DNA from: Symsagittifera roscoffensis
Lineage: Eukaryota; Xenacoelomorpha; Acoela; Convolutidae
Direction of reading: 5' to 3'
DNA length: 64,000 nt
Assembly: GCF_963678635.1 (NCBI RefSeq)
Contig: NC_087064.1
Span: 8,905,671 to 8,969,670, forward strand
In this document: in pieces, positions 35,291 through 47,202 of the stretch
How the letters are laid out: the number at the start of each line of letters is the position of its first letter
Position numbering within the stretch: the first letter of the stretch is position 1
Notes under the pieces: model-generated
Told to the model about the DNA's origin: nothing
Database searches by the model: none
What the model saw: only the letters and a program-made list of their open reading frames with translations
Translations under genes and position numbers: made by a program

Positions 35291-36176
35291 CCCATCCGGG
35301 GTTTACAGAGTTTTATAGAACTATCTTTCTTCTCTGCAATTTGAAGGATGGATGATGAACGTTGGTATTTGACGAACATCATTTTCTTATCCGGTTCCTC
35401 TTGAAGAAGAACGTTCCAGGACGCTGGAATTATGGATAGGAAATTGTTACGTCGTCATTCGACAACGACTGTGATCCCCAATGAAATCAATCGATTTCAA
35501 AATGGTTTGCTATGTCAGGTTTTTCTGAATTATTAGAGAATTGTTTTGTGTGCAGCCTCGTCTGGGAATGGCGTGAAGATCGTGTGTGGAAGGGATGCCT
35601 TGTAACTTGGATCTGTACGTATACTTGAACATCGAGGTGGTCATTGTTCTAGTTCAAAGAAGTCCTTTTCTGCGAAGTCAAGTCGTACTCTAAATCCTTT
35701 GAGTTGTGATTGTGAACGGCATGTCGGTTGTGTTTAGCCATTCTTTTGTTCGAGTGTGATGGGATCATCTAGTCTTTGGATGTTCGTCTTTGTTGTTGTG
35801 TATGATCTATATACTGCAAAGTATGATTTACATTTTATAAAATTATGTTAATTTGGTTTTTTAATCATGAATTTAGTTACTTGTTTTCACAAAAGCGTTT
35901 TGTTTTAGTTTGGTTATTTTGAAGAGTTACTTACCCTTGAGTACCTCTTATTAAAAATAGGAGTGTGGTCACAAAGCGTGGATGTAGCGCGGAAGGTTAG
36001 GCCGGCTATAGATCCTGCTCAGGACGTCCTCTCTGGTGGGTTAGGCCAGGAGTGGGAGTATGATTTCATGCTCTTTCTTTGAGAGGTCCTGTTATGTGAT
36101 AACGTTTTATGTTGGGTTTATGTTGATCTTTCTTATGTTACTTTGGTTGTGTCCTTTTTTCAAAAATCAAATTCGG
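35291..36176 (-). other. 3' untranslated part of the element
   Basis: About 890 bp between the last env fragment and the LTR, with no long frame. The join to the duplicated block at 36177 is abrupt: the sequence right of it equals that at 41609 and 46865, and the sequence left of it does not. Confidence 0.55.
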
Positions 36177-36469
36177 TGATCAAGTCGGTTCTTATTTCCA
36201 TTGGAAATTTGTGAACAGTGTACTTTCTTTTCGGAGAATGTTGCTGTAAATTTATATCCTGTGACTGTGGCTGCTCGGGCTTTTGAATACAATGTTGCTA
36301 TTACATTTGTAGTTTCTATAGCTTGTGGTTCTGTTTATCTATCGTATTTATATGTTACTTCAGTTGTTAAAAATGGTGGTGGTAGCGATTGAGCTGTTAT
36401 ATTTGGTGGATTTAATGGGTAGGGATGTTGAACAATATTGTTAAGTTTGATTGTGATTTCAAATTTTAA

Positions 36470-36898
36470 TTAGGGACTATTTTGTGGAAGTATTTGAATA
36501 TTATGTTCATGAATATCTTCGTGGATATCTTGTCTATATTGTAGTCTATTGAGTGCCCAACTGTGGAGTCGGTTACTATCTTGATGTTGTCCAAAAAATG
36601 GTGGGGGTGCTACGAATGTATTCCAATCTAGTCGTAAAGGGATATTTGTTGATGATTGTTCTCGATATCTAGCGTCGAGGTTATTTGGAAATATTAAAGG
36701 GAAAAGCGTCGGTGAAATTTGACTTAATGATGGTGTTGACGGTAGTGATAATGTTTCTGGTAGTGATGATAGTGTTGTATCCGTAGAAATATCTATTGGA
36801 TCATTCACTAAGTTTGGTTCACTTTGTGTGTATGAGTGTGTCGCCCAATATGGTAGTCGTGCGGTGGGATTGGGGGGGGGGGTTAAAGGGATTTTCAC
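36470..36898 (-). pseudogene. ORF3 fragment, second duplicate
   Basis: The frame covers the proline-rich middle of ORF3, including SLPETLSLPSTPSLSQ and RLDWNTFVAPPPFFGQHQ, then stops at a TAG where the first copy has TGG. Upstream it is cut at the spacer junction, so the membrane segment is missing. The part is practically identical to 41902-42300. Confidence 0.8.
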
Positions 36899-36972
36899 GT
36901 ATTTGTTCAGATGTTGGTGTTGAACCTATGTAATCTGAGGGTATATTTGAGGTGCAATGTTGTGAAAGTAGT

Positions 36973-37617
36973 GTGGGAGTAAATTATCCAGTTTAATCTG
37001 GGTTAATCCGGTTTGAGTACCGTGGGTTTTCTTTTCTTAGTCATGCTGTTAATTTGTGGTTTATGGTGGTTAGTAAGCTGCGTTGGTTAGTTTGGTTTAG
37101 TATATAATTTCTTTCCAACCGGGTTAAAGGAAAAATTGAAATTTGTTATCGTGTGTTAGAGTTGTTGAGAGTGAAAGCTTGAAACTTAAAATCATTATTT
37201 AAACAATTCTTTGTGGGCGAACTGTGCGAGTTTGGATAGAATTCTTGAGCGAATGAATGAAAATTTTGAAAAGGTTAGTACTGCTTTCTCATTTCATCAA
37301 TTTATTGCATAGAATTTGAATTTTACTGCGTTTTGGGGAAATTTAAAATTACAAATTTTCATCGTAATTAAGTTTACTGCTTCAGGGGGAAAAATTTATA
37401 AATAAAATTACTACGTTTTGTATAAATTTTACTACATTATTTAGTGCAAGAAATTATTAAGTTTCAAGATAATTTAACTTGTTTGTATTTTTATTTTTCT
37501 TTTCTGTTTTGCAGATGATCGTGGTGTGAAGACTAGAAATATAAATCAAACATTGATAGAAAATGGTTAGTACTAATTTAAATTTATTAGTTAGAAGTAT
37601 TTTAAATTTTACTTACC
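36973..37617 (-). other. Spacer after ORF4 (copy 2)
   Basis: 645 bp present behind both ORF4 copies and absent from the region before the first ORF3, so it is native 3' sequence carried along by the duplication. Read on the + strand it has a TTTTCTTTTCTGTTTTGCAG acceptor-like site and GGTTAGTA donor-like sites on both sides of a 52 bp segment. No long frame in element sense. Confidence 0.6.
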
Positions 37618-39416
37618 CTAATCTTCTGGGAAAAAGCCCTGGGGGAAGATGTCTTGAATCATATCTGATGTTGTTAGTAATTTGGCTAGAATGCGTATGA
37701 TGTTTTTAGTTTGTAGCAGTGGCCAAAGCAATCGAAGTGCTTTAATGGTGTTTAGTTCTTCGGTGCCTACTGCAAACTCGTAAGGTGTGTTTTGGATGAG
37801 GTTATATATTTTATGATTATATTTAGTATTGTGAATGAATTCTAATATTGGTATTTCAATAGGCTGGATAAATTCATGCGGGATAAGGAAGGGTCTGGAT
37901 TCTTCGGCATTGAAGGTTTTTGTGATGGGACAGAATATATACATTTGGGTAACTGGGTCATAGTTGCGGAGGATGCCGCGAAGGTTAGTATCTTTAATGC
38001 AATATGTAAAATTAAGGAAAAATGGTGACGTGTACTCTGAGTTAAGAAACTGAAAACAATGGTGAGGTTGTCTTGATGGGGGTGTGCAAATCAAAATGAT
38101 TTTGTATAAAACAATAGTATGTATATGTGTGCGTTTGTTTAGTGCGTAACATAATATCGTGGGAACAGTGCAAATCGCGTTCCTGTGGTGAGAGAAAGTG
38201 AAAGGTTAGTGAAAAAAACTGAAATTTATCATAGAAGCTCTCGTATGCTTGAATATCAGCTAGTGATTCTGAAATAATGTGGTCAAGCTTTCTATCAAAA
38301 ATATTAAGTGTGAATACGTATGATGTTTTGATGAAAAATTTTTCTGTTAATTGCGGGTCTTCATCTAAGAATTGATCTTGATTATGTCGGATGATATTAT
38401 GATCGTAGTTTTCTATTGCAAATTCGTTAGCTCGGGGTGCACTGAATGTTTTTAGTAATTTTTTATATCCAACCTAAGTAAATTGTCAAGGTGTTAGTGT
38501 TGTGGTTAGTCTATATAACATGTTTTTGTTCTATTCTATGCTGTCATAAGTATTAGCTAGTGGTAGGCAAAGGGGGTTAGTAAAATTATAATAAGCTGTC
38601 CAAGGAAGTGTTGGCATTAAAACCTGTTCATCTACAAAATTGCGTGTGTCATTAGTATTATTAGGTGTATTTAATGTATATTGCGGAAATCAGGGTAAGA
38701 TGATTTTAAGAAAATTTTCCGTGTTGGTGTGTTCCGGGTGATTAATATATTCGCGGGCTGTTCCGGGTTTGGCTGGGAATGGGTGATTTGGAAATTTTCG
38801 TTTAAAAGTGCGATAAGCTCGATGAGTGCTAGTAGGTGTTTCGGTGGATGTGGATGATTGTGCCAATGATGGAGTGTAAGCTGAGGAGGGTGTAGGAGTA
38901 GGTGGATTTGAGGATGTAATTGTGGATGATAATTGATGTATTGTGAGGGTGTTGGGGTGTATTAATTGTTTTTGTAAAGTCATAAAATTATCGAGCTCCT
39001 GGGAAATTTGGGGGTATCTAGGGAATTTTTATATGATCTGTCGGAATGAAGTGGAGAATAGGTTGGGGTCACTTGGGAAGCATAAGAAGGAGTGGAAATG
39101 GATGGGAGTGGATGATTTGATGGGATTGGTTGAAAAGGGGGATTTGAAAAAACTGAGGAGTTGGTCTGGGTATAATTAGAGGGAGATGGTTCGGAGTCTG
39201 CAAGTTCATCGGGGGTTTCTACAGTGGAGTTATTATTTGTGAGATAGATTGTAAAACTGAAATATCTGAGTTATTATTAGAATTCGTGCTTGATGATATA
39301 TTATTAATCGGAAAATCGGGTGGTGGGAAAGCAAAAACTGGGATTGTTGGGATTTGAGTTTGGAGGTTGGCTGGGTGGGAATTTGAGCGATGGAGGGATC
39401 CAAGTTGTCGGCTCAT
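37618..39416 (-). pseudogene. ORF4, unknown protein after env (copy 2)
   Basis: It starts at an ATG whose last two bases are shared with the env stop (ATGA, 39413-39416). The N-terminal part is Ser/Asn/Pro-rich (MSRQLGSLHRS). The middle has a basic patch (HRAYRTFKRKFPNHPF) and the C-terminal part (37618-38094) has YDPVTQMYIFCPITKTF and ends PQGFFPED. The stretch between 38094 and 38690 is broken by several stops. No domain, signal peptide or membrane helix is recognised. Compare the better preserved copy at 43051-44604. Confidence 0.65.
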
Positions 39417-41750
39417 CGTGGGCTAAAAAAATGATTATTTTGAGACTGAAAAGTGGTTTGGGGTTGTTCTATAATTTGTTCGTATGTATTATCATTTTGT
39501 GAATGATGTGTCATTATGTGTTGGATGGGACTTTGTGTTGTATTTGGTCTGGAGTTTGGATTATTTGTGATTGCTAAGTTTCGGAACTTACGGGGAACTA
39601 ATGATAATGGATGGTTTTGTGGTAGGGGTGGCAATTGTGGTGCGGTAGGCGTTATTTCTATATTATTGTGTTCTTCATCGTTAGTGTTTTGTCTTGTGGA
39701 TATTTTTGTGTTATATTCTTTTATTTGTGCATCTAGAAGTATTTTTTTTATTGATGATGAAAAAACTCCAAAAAATCCTGCAAATAGTATACGTGCTACA
39801 CTTGCTTGTCTGTTTACTTGTGTGTGTATAGCGCATGTGTTATAGATTCCTTTTAACAGTGAGAAAAGAAATCCTAGAAAATTAAACATGGCGTATAAGA
39901 TAGTTAATTTTTCTAGGATATAATAGGGCCATCCTGGAAAAGCTAGAATTGCGTTCTTTAAGGCGACAAAACTGAAAATATTTATAGGTGAAATATCTTG
40001 TGGTCTGTATTTTTCACCGTTTAATTTTATGTTGTTTTTAATATCTTTAAAATATCCGCTATAATCTTGTGTATAAATGTCTGCGAATCATGCGGTTTCG
40101 GCAAGTTTTCTTAAATTCTGGTCTATTGATTGTCTTTGTATTGTGTCCATTTGTGTTAATAGTTCCTGAAACTGTTGTGTTCTAATGTGATGAAAATTTT
40201 TTGAGTGATTGCATTAATGTAGGGTATGGTGTAAGTAGATAGTATTTATCTTCATCAGGATTTAATTGTACTACATTGTGGCTACTTTCTGATCCACATG
40301 GGACTGCGGTATCCCAAAAATATGTTCGTCTTGAAAGTGTGTCGACAAAATGTACTTTATTTTTATAGAATATAGGGATTCTTTTATAACAACGTTTGTC
40401 TTCAAAAACCTATAATGGTGATACTTTTTTGGTGCAAGTATAAAACCATAAAATATTTCCCTCGTAATCTAAAAAAATTTGATCTGTTTCCTGATAATAA
40501 GTATCCTGCGTAAGGTATTTTTTGTACTGCTAGTGCGAGTGATTGTAGGATTTGTGTTCTTTCCAATTCGCATAGTTGATGAAGTGTTTCTAATTCGGAG
40601 AGTGACATTTCTTGAAAAATTCGACTAATTGTGTAGTCTAACTTCAAATCTAAGTGGATATCGTAATGAATATTACCGAAATAGGTGCTATTCATTAGTG
40701 ATAGTTCTTGTAAACGTGTGTTTTTACTGTCGTATGGTTTTAGTTTTCCACCAGGTTGACCTGTGCTTTTCTGAAAGTTTACTGGGATGTACGATGTTCC
40801 TTCTGTTATAGGATGACTTGTGGCATAAGGGTTAAATTTTATTTTTCCAGTGGTCATGTCGAATTCTTTTTCGTATTTGACAAGTAATTCAGAGTATTGT
40901 GTCTTAAAAAGTGGATTTATGTATTTACATGCAAACTCTGTTTCTTGATAGAATTGGAAACGTGTTAATTTATTTTCTATATCATGGATGTTTCTAAAAT
41001 CATTACTTTGTTTTCAGGATGGGTTTACTTGTTCGTATGGAATTGATTCTATAAAATAATTTTCATAAAATTTTATCATTCGAGCGTGTATTTTTGCTAC
41101 TTGGAATGTTGTGCATGTATCTTCGGGACACCAAACAATTGTTGGTTGGGTCCTTGTTGTAGGGTCACAATAACCTTGATCATTTTTGCAAGGTAATCTA
41201 ATTCCTTGATAGATCATTGTTTTATCAGATAAATCTCGTGTGAATTGTACTTTTTCGAGCTGTATTTTCCAATCGAAAAACATTATTTCTTGATATCCTT
41301 TATTTTTTGTGTCTGCTTTGCAGTTTGAGGGGTCATTTATTCCAATGTGTGGTATCCAGTGTTTATCGTGTATGTCGTAAGTTAATCTTCCATGTGCGCC
41401 GTTGTATGGGTATTTTTTGTCTAATTTTATATGTCCTTGATATCGTTCAAGTTCTGCTTGATGTACAGAATCGGCAAAGACTTGGGAATTTACTATTTTT
41501 CTGTCTGTGCTTTTTTTTCTTGTGATGTTTAGTCTGAGTAGTTCGTTTTTACAATCATCGGGATTTAGATGTAAAAGTCGTTCTATTTTACTTTGATAAA
41601 ATGATTCGTGATCAAGTCGGTTCTTATTTCCATTGGAAATTTGTGAACAGTGTACTTTCTTTTCGGAGAATGTTGCTGTAAATTTATATCCTGTGACTGT
41701 GGCTGCTCGGGCTTTTGAATACAATGTTGCTATTACATTTGTAGTTTCTA
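39413..41750 (-). pseudogene. Envelope-like gene, second copy (no signal peptide)
   Basis: Three frames follow each other: 41014-41724 (236 codons, the N-terminal ectodomain with many Cys), 40402-40857 (middle), and 39413-39889 (membrane segment MFNFLGFLFSLLKG, then a long Pro/Ser/Gln-rich tail). Compared with the first copy about 245 bp holding the signal peptide and start are missing: GGTTCTGTTT runs straight into ATCTATCG. An 85 bp piece near 40190 is also lost. It cannot have made a surface protein as it stands. Annotated as broken. Confidence 0.75.
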
Positions 41751-41901
41751 TAGCTTGTGGTTCTGTTTATCTATCGTATTTATATGTTACTTCAGTTGTT
41801 AAAAATGGTGGTGGTAGCGATTGAGCTGTTATATTTGGTGGATTTAATGGGTAGGGATGTTGAACAATATTGTTAAGTTTGATTGTGATTTCAAATTTTA
41901 A

Positions 41902-42300
41902 TTAGGGACTATTTTGTGGAAGTATTTGAATATTATGTTCATGAATATCTTCGTGGATATCTTGTCTATATTGTAGTCTATTGAGTGCCCAACTGTGGAG
42001 TCGGTTACTATCTTGATGTTGTCCAAAAAATGGTGGGGGTGCTACGAATGTATTCCAATCTAGTCGTAAAGGGATATTTGTTGATGATTGTTCTCGATAT
42101 CTAGCGTCGAGGTTATTTGGAAATATTAAAGGGAAAAGCGTCGGTGAAATTTGACTTAATGATGGTGTTGACGGTAGTGATAATGTTTCTGGTAGTGATG
42201 ATAGTGTTGTATCCGTAGAAATATCTATTGGATCATTCACTAAGTTTGGTTCACTTTGTGTGTATGAGTGTGTCGCCCAATATGGTAGTCGTGCGGTGGG
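41902..42300 (-). pseudogene. ORF3 fragment, first duplicate
   Basis: Same fragment as 36470-36898, with one more G in the G run near 42305 that shifts the frame. The first ATG in the frame is MNDPIDIS at 42240. It lacks the membrane segment of the full ORF3. Confidence 0.75.
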
Positions 42301-42407
42301 ATTGGGGGGGGGGGGTTAAAGGGATTTTCACGTATTTGTTCAGATGTTGGTGTTGAACCTATGTAATCTGAGGGTATATTTGAGGTGCAATGTTGTGAAA
42401 GTAGTGT

Positions 42408-43050
42408 GGGAGTAAATTATCCAGTTTAATCTGGGTTAATCCGGTTTGAGTACCGTGGGTTTTCTTTTCTTAGTCATGCTGTTAATTTGTGGTTTATGGT
42501 GGTTAGTAAGCTGCGTTGGTTAGTTTGGTTTAGTATATAATTTCTTTCCAACCGGGTTAAAGGAAAAATTGAAATTTGTTATCGTGTGTTAGAGTTGTTG
42601 AGAGTGAAAGCTTGAAACTTAAAATCATTATTTAAACAATTCTTTGTGGGCGAACTGTGCGAGTTTGGATAGAATTCTTGAGCGAATGAATGAAAATTTT
42701 GAAAAGGTTAGTACTGCTTTCTCATTTCATCAATTTATTGCATAGAATTTGAATTTTACTGCGTTTTGGGGAAATTTAAAATTACAAATTTTCATCGTAA
42801 TTAAGTTTACTGCTTCAGGGGGAAAAATTTATAAATAAAATTACTACGTTTTGTATAAATTTTACTACATTATTTAGTGCAAGAAATTATTAAGTTTCAA
42901 GATAATTTAACTTGTTTGTATTTTTATTTTTCTTTTCTGTTTTGCAGATGATCGTGGTGTGAAGACTAGAAATATAAATCAAACATTGATAGAAAATGGT
43001 TAGTACTAATTTAAATTTATTAGTTAGAAGTATTTTAAATTTTACTTACC
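42408..43050 (-). other. Spacer after ORF4 (copy 1)
   Basis: Near-identical to 36973-37617, including the + strand acceptor-like TTTTGCAG (about 42940) and GGTTAGTA sites. Confidence 0.6.
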
Positions 43051-44604
43051 CTAATCTTCTGGGAAAAAGCCCTGGGGGAAGATGTCTTGAATCATATCTG
43101 ATGTTGTTAGTAATTTGGCTAGAATGCGTATGATGTTTTTAGTTTGTAGCAGTGGCCAAAGCAATCGAAGTGCTTTAATGGTGTTTAGTTCTTCGGTGCC
43201 TACTGCAAACTCGTAAGATGTGTTTTGGATGAGGTTATATATTTTATGATTATATTTAGTACTGTGCATGAATTCTAATATTGGTATTTCAATAGGCTGG
43301 ATAAATTCATGCGGGATAAGGAAGGGTCTGGATTCTTCGGCATTGAAGGTTTTTGTGATGGGACAGAATATATACATTTGGGTAACTGGGTCATAGTTGC
43401 GGAGGATGCCGTGAAGGTTAGTATCTTAAATGCAATATGTAAAATTAAGGAAAAATGGTGACGTGTACTTTGAGTTAAGAAACTGAAAACGATGGTGAGG
43501 TTGTCTTGATGGGGTGTGCAAATCAAAATGATTTTGTATAAAACAATAGTTGTATATGTGTGCGTTTGTTTAGTGCGTAACATAATATCGTGGGAACAGT
43601 GCAAATTGCGTTCCTGTGGTGAAAGAAAGTGAAAGGTTAGTGAAAACAACTGAAATTCATCATAGAAGCTCTCGTATGCTTGAATATCAGCTAGTGATTC
43701 TGAAAAATTGTGGTCATGCTTTCTATCAAAAATATTAAGTGTGAATACGTATGATGTTTTGATGAAAAATTTTTCTGTTAGTTGCGGGTTTGCGAAGCGG
43801 TCTTCATCTAAGAATTGATCTTGATTAGGGCGGATGATATTATGATCGTAGTATTCTATTGCAAATTCGTTAGCTCGGGGTGCAGTGAATGTTTTTAGTA
43901 ATTTTTTGTATGCAACGTAAGTAAATTGTCGAGGTGTTAGTGTTGTGGTTAGTCTATATAACATGTTTTTGTTCTTTTCTATGCTGTCATTAGTATTAGC
44001 TAGTGGTAGGCAAAGGGTGTTAGTAAAATTATAATAAGCTGTCCAATGAAGTGTTGGCTCTAAAACGTGTTCATCTACAAATTTGCGTGTGTCATTAGTA
44101 TTTTTAGGTGTATTTAATGTATATTGCGGAAATGAGGGTAGGGTGATTTCAAAAAAAATTTTCTTGTTGGTGTGTTGCGGGTGATTAATATATTCGCGGG
44201 CTGTTCCGGGTTTGGTTGGGAATGGGTGAATTGGAAATTTTCGTTTAAAAGTGCGATAAGCTCGGTGAGTGCTAGTAGGTGTTTGTGGATGGGAGTGGAT
44301 GATTTGATGGGATTGGTTGAAAAGGGGGTTTTGAAAAAACTGAGGAGTTGGTCTGGGTATAATTAGAGGGAGATGGTTCGGAGTCTGCAAATTCATCGGT
44401 GTTTTCTACATTGGAGTTATTAAATTGTGAGATAGAATGTAAAACTGAAATATCTGAGTTAGTATCAGAATTCGTGCTTGATGATATATTAATAATCGGA
44501 AAATTGGGTGGTGGGAAAGCAAAAAATGGGATTATTGGGATTTGAGTTTGGAGGTTGGCTGGGAGGGAATTTGAGCGATGGAGGGATCCAAGTTGTTGGC
44601 TCAT
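43051..44604 (-). pseudogene. ORF4, unknown protein after env (copy 1, best preserved)
   Basis: Frame 44272-44604 (110 codons from MSQQLGSLHRS) is followed, after a shift, by a 373-codon frame at 43275-44396 and, after another, by 43051-43377, so a protein of roughly 500 residues can be followed with two breaks. The central part is not low-complexity: it has aromatic-rich segments such as PTLHWTAYYNFTNTLCLP and TEKFFIKTSYVFTLNIFDR and an acidic patch (DEDRF). There is no membrane helix. No family is recognised. Its ATG overlaps the env stop (ATGA, 44601-44604), hinting at coupled translation. It differs from copy 2 by many substitutions. Confidence 0.7.
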
Positions 44605-47202
44605 CGTGGGCTAAAAAAAATGAGTATTTTGAGACTGAAAAGGGGTGGTGTGGGGTTGTTCTATAATTTGTTCGTATGTATTATCATTTTGTGAATGATG
44701 TGTCATTATGTGTTGGATGGGACTTTGATTGTATTTGGTCTGGAGTTTGGATTATTTGTGATTGCTAAGTTTCGGAAGTTACGGGGAACTAATGATAAAG
44801 GATCGTTTTGTGGTAGGGGGGCAATTGTGGTGCGGTAGGTGTTATTTCTATATTATTGTGTTCTTCGTCGTAAGTGTTTTGTCTTGTGGATATTTTTGTG
44901 TTATATTCTTTTAATTGTGCATCTAGAAGTATTTTGTTTATTGATGATGAAAACATCCAAAAAATCCTGCAAATAGTATACGTGCTACATTTGCTTGTCT
45001 GTTTACTTGTGTGTGTATAGCGCATGTGTTATAGATTCCTTTTAACAGTGAGAAAAAAAATACTATAAAGTTAAACATGGCGTAATAGATAGTTAATTTT
45101 TCTAAGATATAATAGGGCCATACTAGAAAAGCTAGAATTTCGTTCTTTAAGGTGACAAAACTGAAAATATTTATAGGTGAAATATCTTGTGGTCTGTATT
45201 TTTCACCGTTTAATTTTTTGTTGTTTTTAATATCTTTAAAACATCCGCTATAATCTTGTGTATAAATGTCTGCGAATCCTGCGGTTTCGGCAAGTTTTCT
45301 TAAATTCTGGTCAATTGATTGTCTTTGTATTGTGTCCATTTGTGTTAATAATTCCTGAAATTGTTGTGTTCTAATGTGATGTTGGGTATCTGATTTAGAA
45401 TATATTCAAATTGATTGTAAATCAATATTTAGATTACGAGCAATAGCTCTGATGCTTTCGGGTGAAAATTTTTTGAGTGATTGCATTAATGTAGGGTATG
45501 GTGTAAGTAGATAGTAATTATCTTCATCAGGATTTAATTGTACTACATTGTGGCTATTTTCTGATCCACATGGGACTGCTGTATCCCAAAACTATGTTCG
45601 TCTTGAAAGTGTGTCGACAAAATGTACTTTATTTTTATTCTTTTATAACAACGTTTGTCTTCAAAAACATATAGTGGTGATACTTTTTTGGTGCAAGTAT
45701 AAAACCATAAAATATGTCCTTCGTAATCTGAAAAATTTGATCTGTTTCCTGATAATAAGTATCCAGCGTAAGGTATTTTTAGTACTGCTAGTGCGAGTGA
45801 TTGTAGGATTTGTGTTCTTTCCAATTCGCATAGTTGATGAAGTGTTTCTAATTTGGAGAGTGACATTTCTTGAAACATTCGACTAATTGTGTAGTCTAAC
45901 TTCATATCTAAGTGGATATCGTAATGAATATTACCGAAATAGGTGCTATTCTTTAGTGATAGTTTTTGTAAACGTGTGCTTTTACTGTCATATGGTTTTA
46001 GTTTTCCAACAGGTTGACCTATGCTTTTTTAAAAATTTACTGGGATGTATGATGTTCCTGCTTTTATAGGATGACTTGTGGTATAAGGGTTAAATTTCAT
46101 TTTTCCAGTGGTCATGTCGAAACCTTTTTCGTATTCAACAAGTATTTCAGAGTATTGTGTCTTATACAGTGGATTTCTGTATTTACATGCAAACTCTGTT
46201 TCTGGATAGATTTGAAAACGTGTTAATTTATTTTCTATATCATGGATACTTCTAAAATCATTACATTGTTTTCGGGATGGGTTTACTTGTTCGTATGGAA
46301 TTGATTCTATAAAATTATACCATGAAATTTTATCATTCGAGCGTGTATTTTTGCTACTTGGAATGTTGTGCATGTATCTTCGGGACACCAAACAATTGTT
46401 GGTTGGGTCCTTGTTGTAGGGTCACAATAACCTTGATCATTTTTGCAAGGTTATCTAATTACTTGATAGATCATTGTATTATCAGATAAATCTCGTGTGA
46501 GTTGTTTTTTTCGAGCTGTATTTTCCAATCGGAAAACATTATTTCTTGATATCCTTTATTTTTTGTGTCTGCTTTGCAGTTTGACGGGTCATTTATTCCA
46601 ATGTGTGGTATCCAGTGTTTATCGTGTATGTCGTAAGTTAATCTTCCGTGTGCGCCGTTGTATGGGTATTTTTCATCTAATTTTATATGTCTTTGATATC
46701 GTTCAATTTCTGCTTGATGTACAGAATCGGCAAAGACTTGGGAATTTACTATTTTTGTGCGTGTGCTTTTATTTCTTGTGATGTTTAGTCTGAGTAGTTC
46801 GTTTTTACAATCATCGGGATTTAGATGTAAAAGTCGTTCTATATTACTTTGATAAAAAGATTCGTGATCAAGTCGGTTCTTATTTCCATTGGAAACTTGT
46901 GAACAGTGTACTTTCTTTTCGGAGAATGTTGCTGTAAATTTATATCCTGTGACTGTTGTTGCTCGGGCTTTTGAATACAATGTTGCTATTACATTTGTAG
47001 TTTCTATAGCTTGTGGTTCTGTTTCGCATTGTGATAATTGATTTATTGCATATTTGTGTAGTGTTTTTTGTTCGTTTTCTTCACAATCATAGTGTGTTAC
47101 TAATTAATCCTGAGGTCCTGTGCGAGGAGAAGGGTTTGTGTTTTGGTCGGAAAATATTAGAAAAAAGATGTGTTGAAATGTTAATATTTTTAGAATATAC
47201 AT
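44601..47202 (-). pseudogene. Envelope-like gene, first copy (with signal peptide, broken)
   Basis: The likely start is the ATG at 47202, opening a hydrophobic signal peptide (MYILKILTFQHIFFLIFS). An in-frame TAA follows about 15 codons later, then the Cys-rich ectodomain (46471-46980, 46029-46391, 45543-45905), then a piece with a membrane helix (44938-45339, with YYAMFNFIVFFFSLLKG) and a hydrophilic tail. At least four breaks separate the pieces. The Cys spacing and a CYK-R-I motif in the middle recall class III-type fusion glycoproteins such as those of chuvirus-like viruses, but that is from memory and weak. It should be classed by structure prediction. Confidence 0.72.

Larger units (their letters stand above)
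36177..41608 (-). repeat. Tandem unit A of the env block
   Basis: GTGATCAAGTCGG begins each block, at 36178, 41610 and 46865. This unit is 5432 bp. In element sense it holds the env body, ORF4, the spacer, a 5'-truncated ORF3 and the env N-terminal part. About 36177-37990 is nearly identical to 41609-43420, whereas the env body differs from unit B by many substitutions and an 85 bp deletion near 40190. Confidence 0.88.
41609..46864 (-). repeat. Tandem unit B of the env block
   Basis: This 5.26 kb unit is arranged like unit A: env body, ORF4 (43051-44604), spacer (42408-43050), ORF3 fragment (41902-42300) and env N-terminal part. It lies directly next to unit A with no extra sequence at 41608/41609. 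Confidence 0.88.

Noticed and set aside
36201-36392. A + strand frame (MEICEQCTFF...) repeated identically at 41633-41824
   Set aside because: It is the antisense shadow of the env N-terminal part; the identity comes from the duplicated block.
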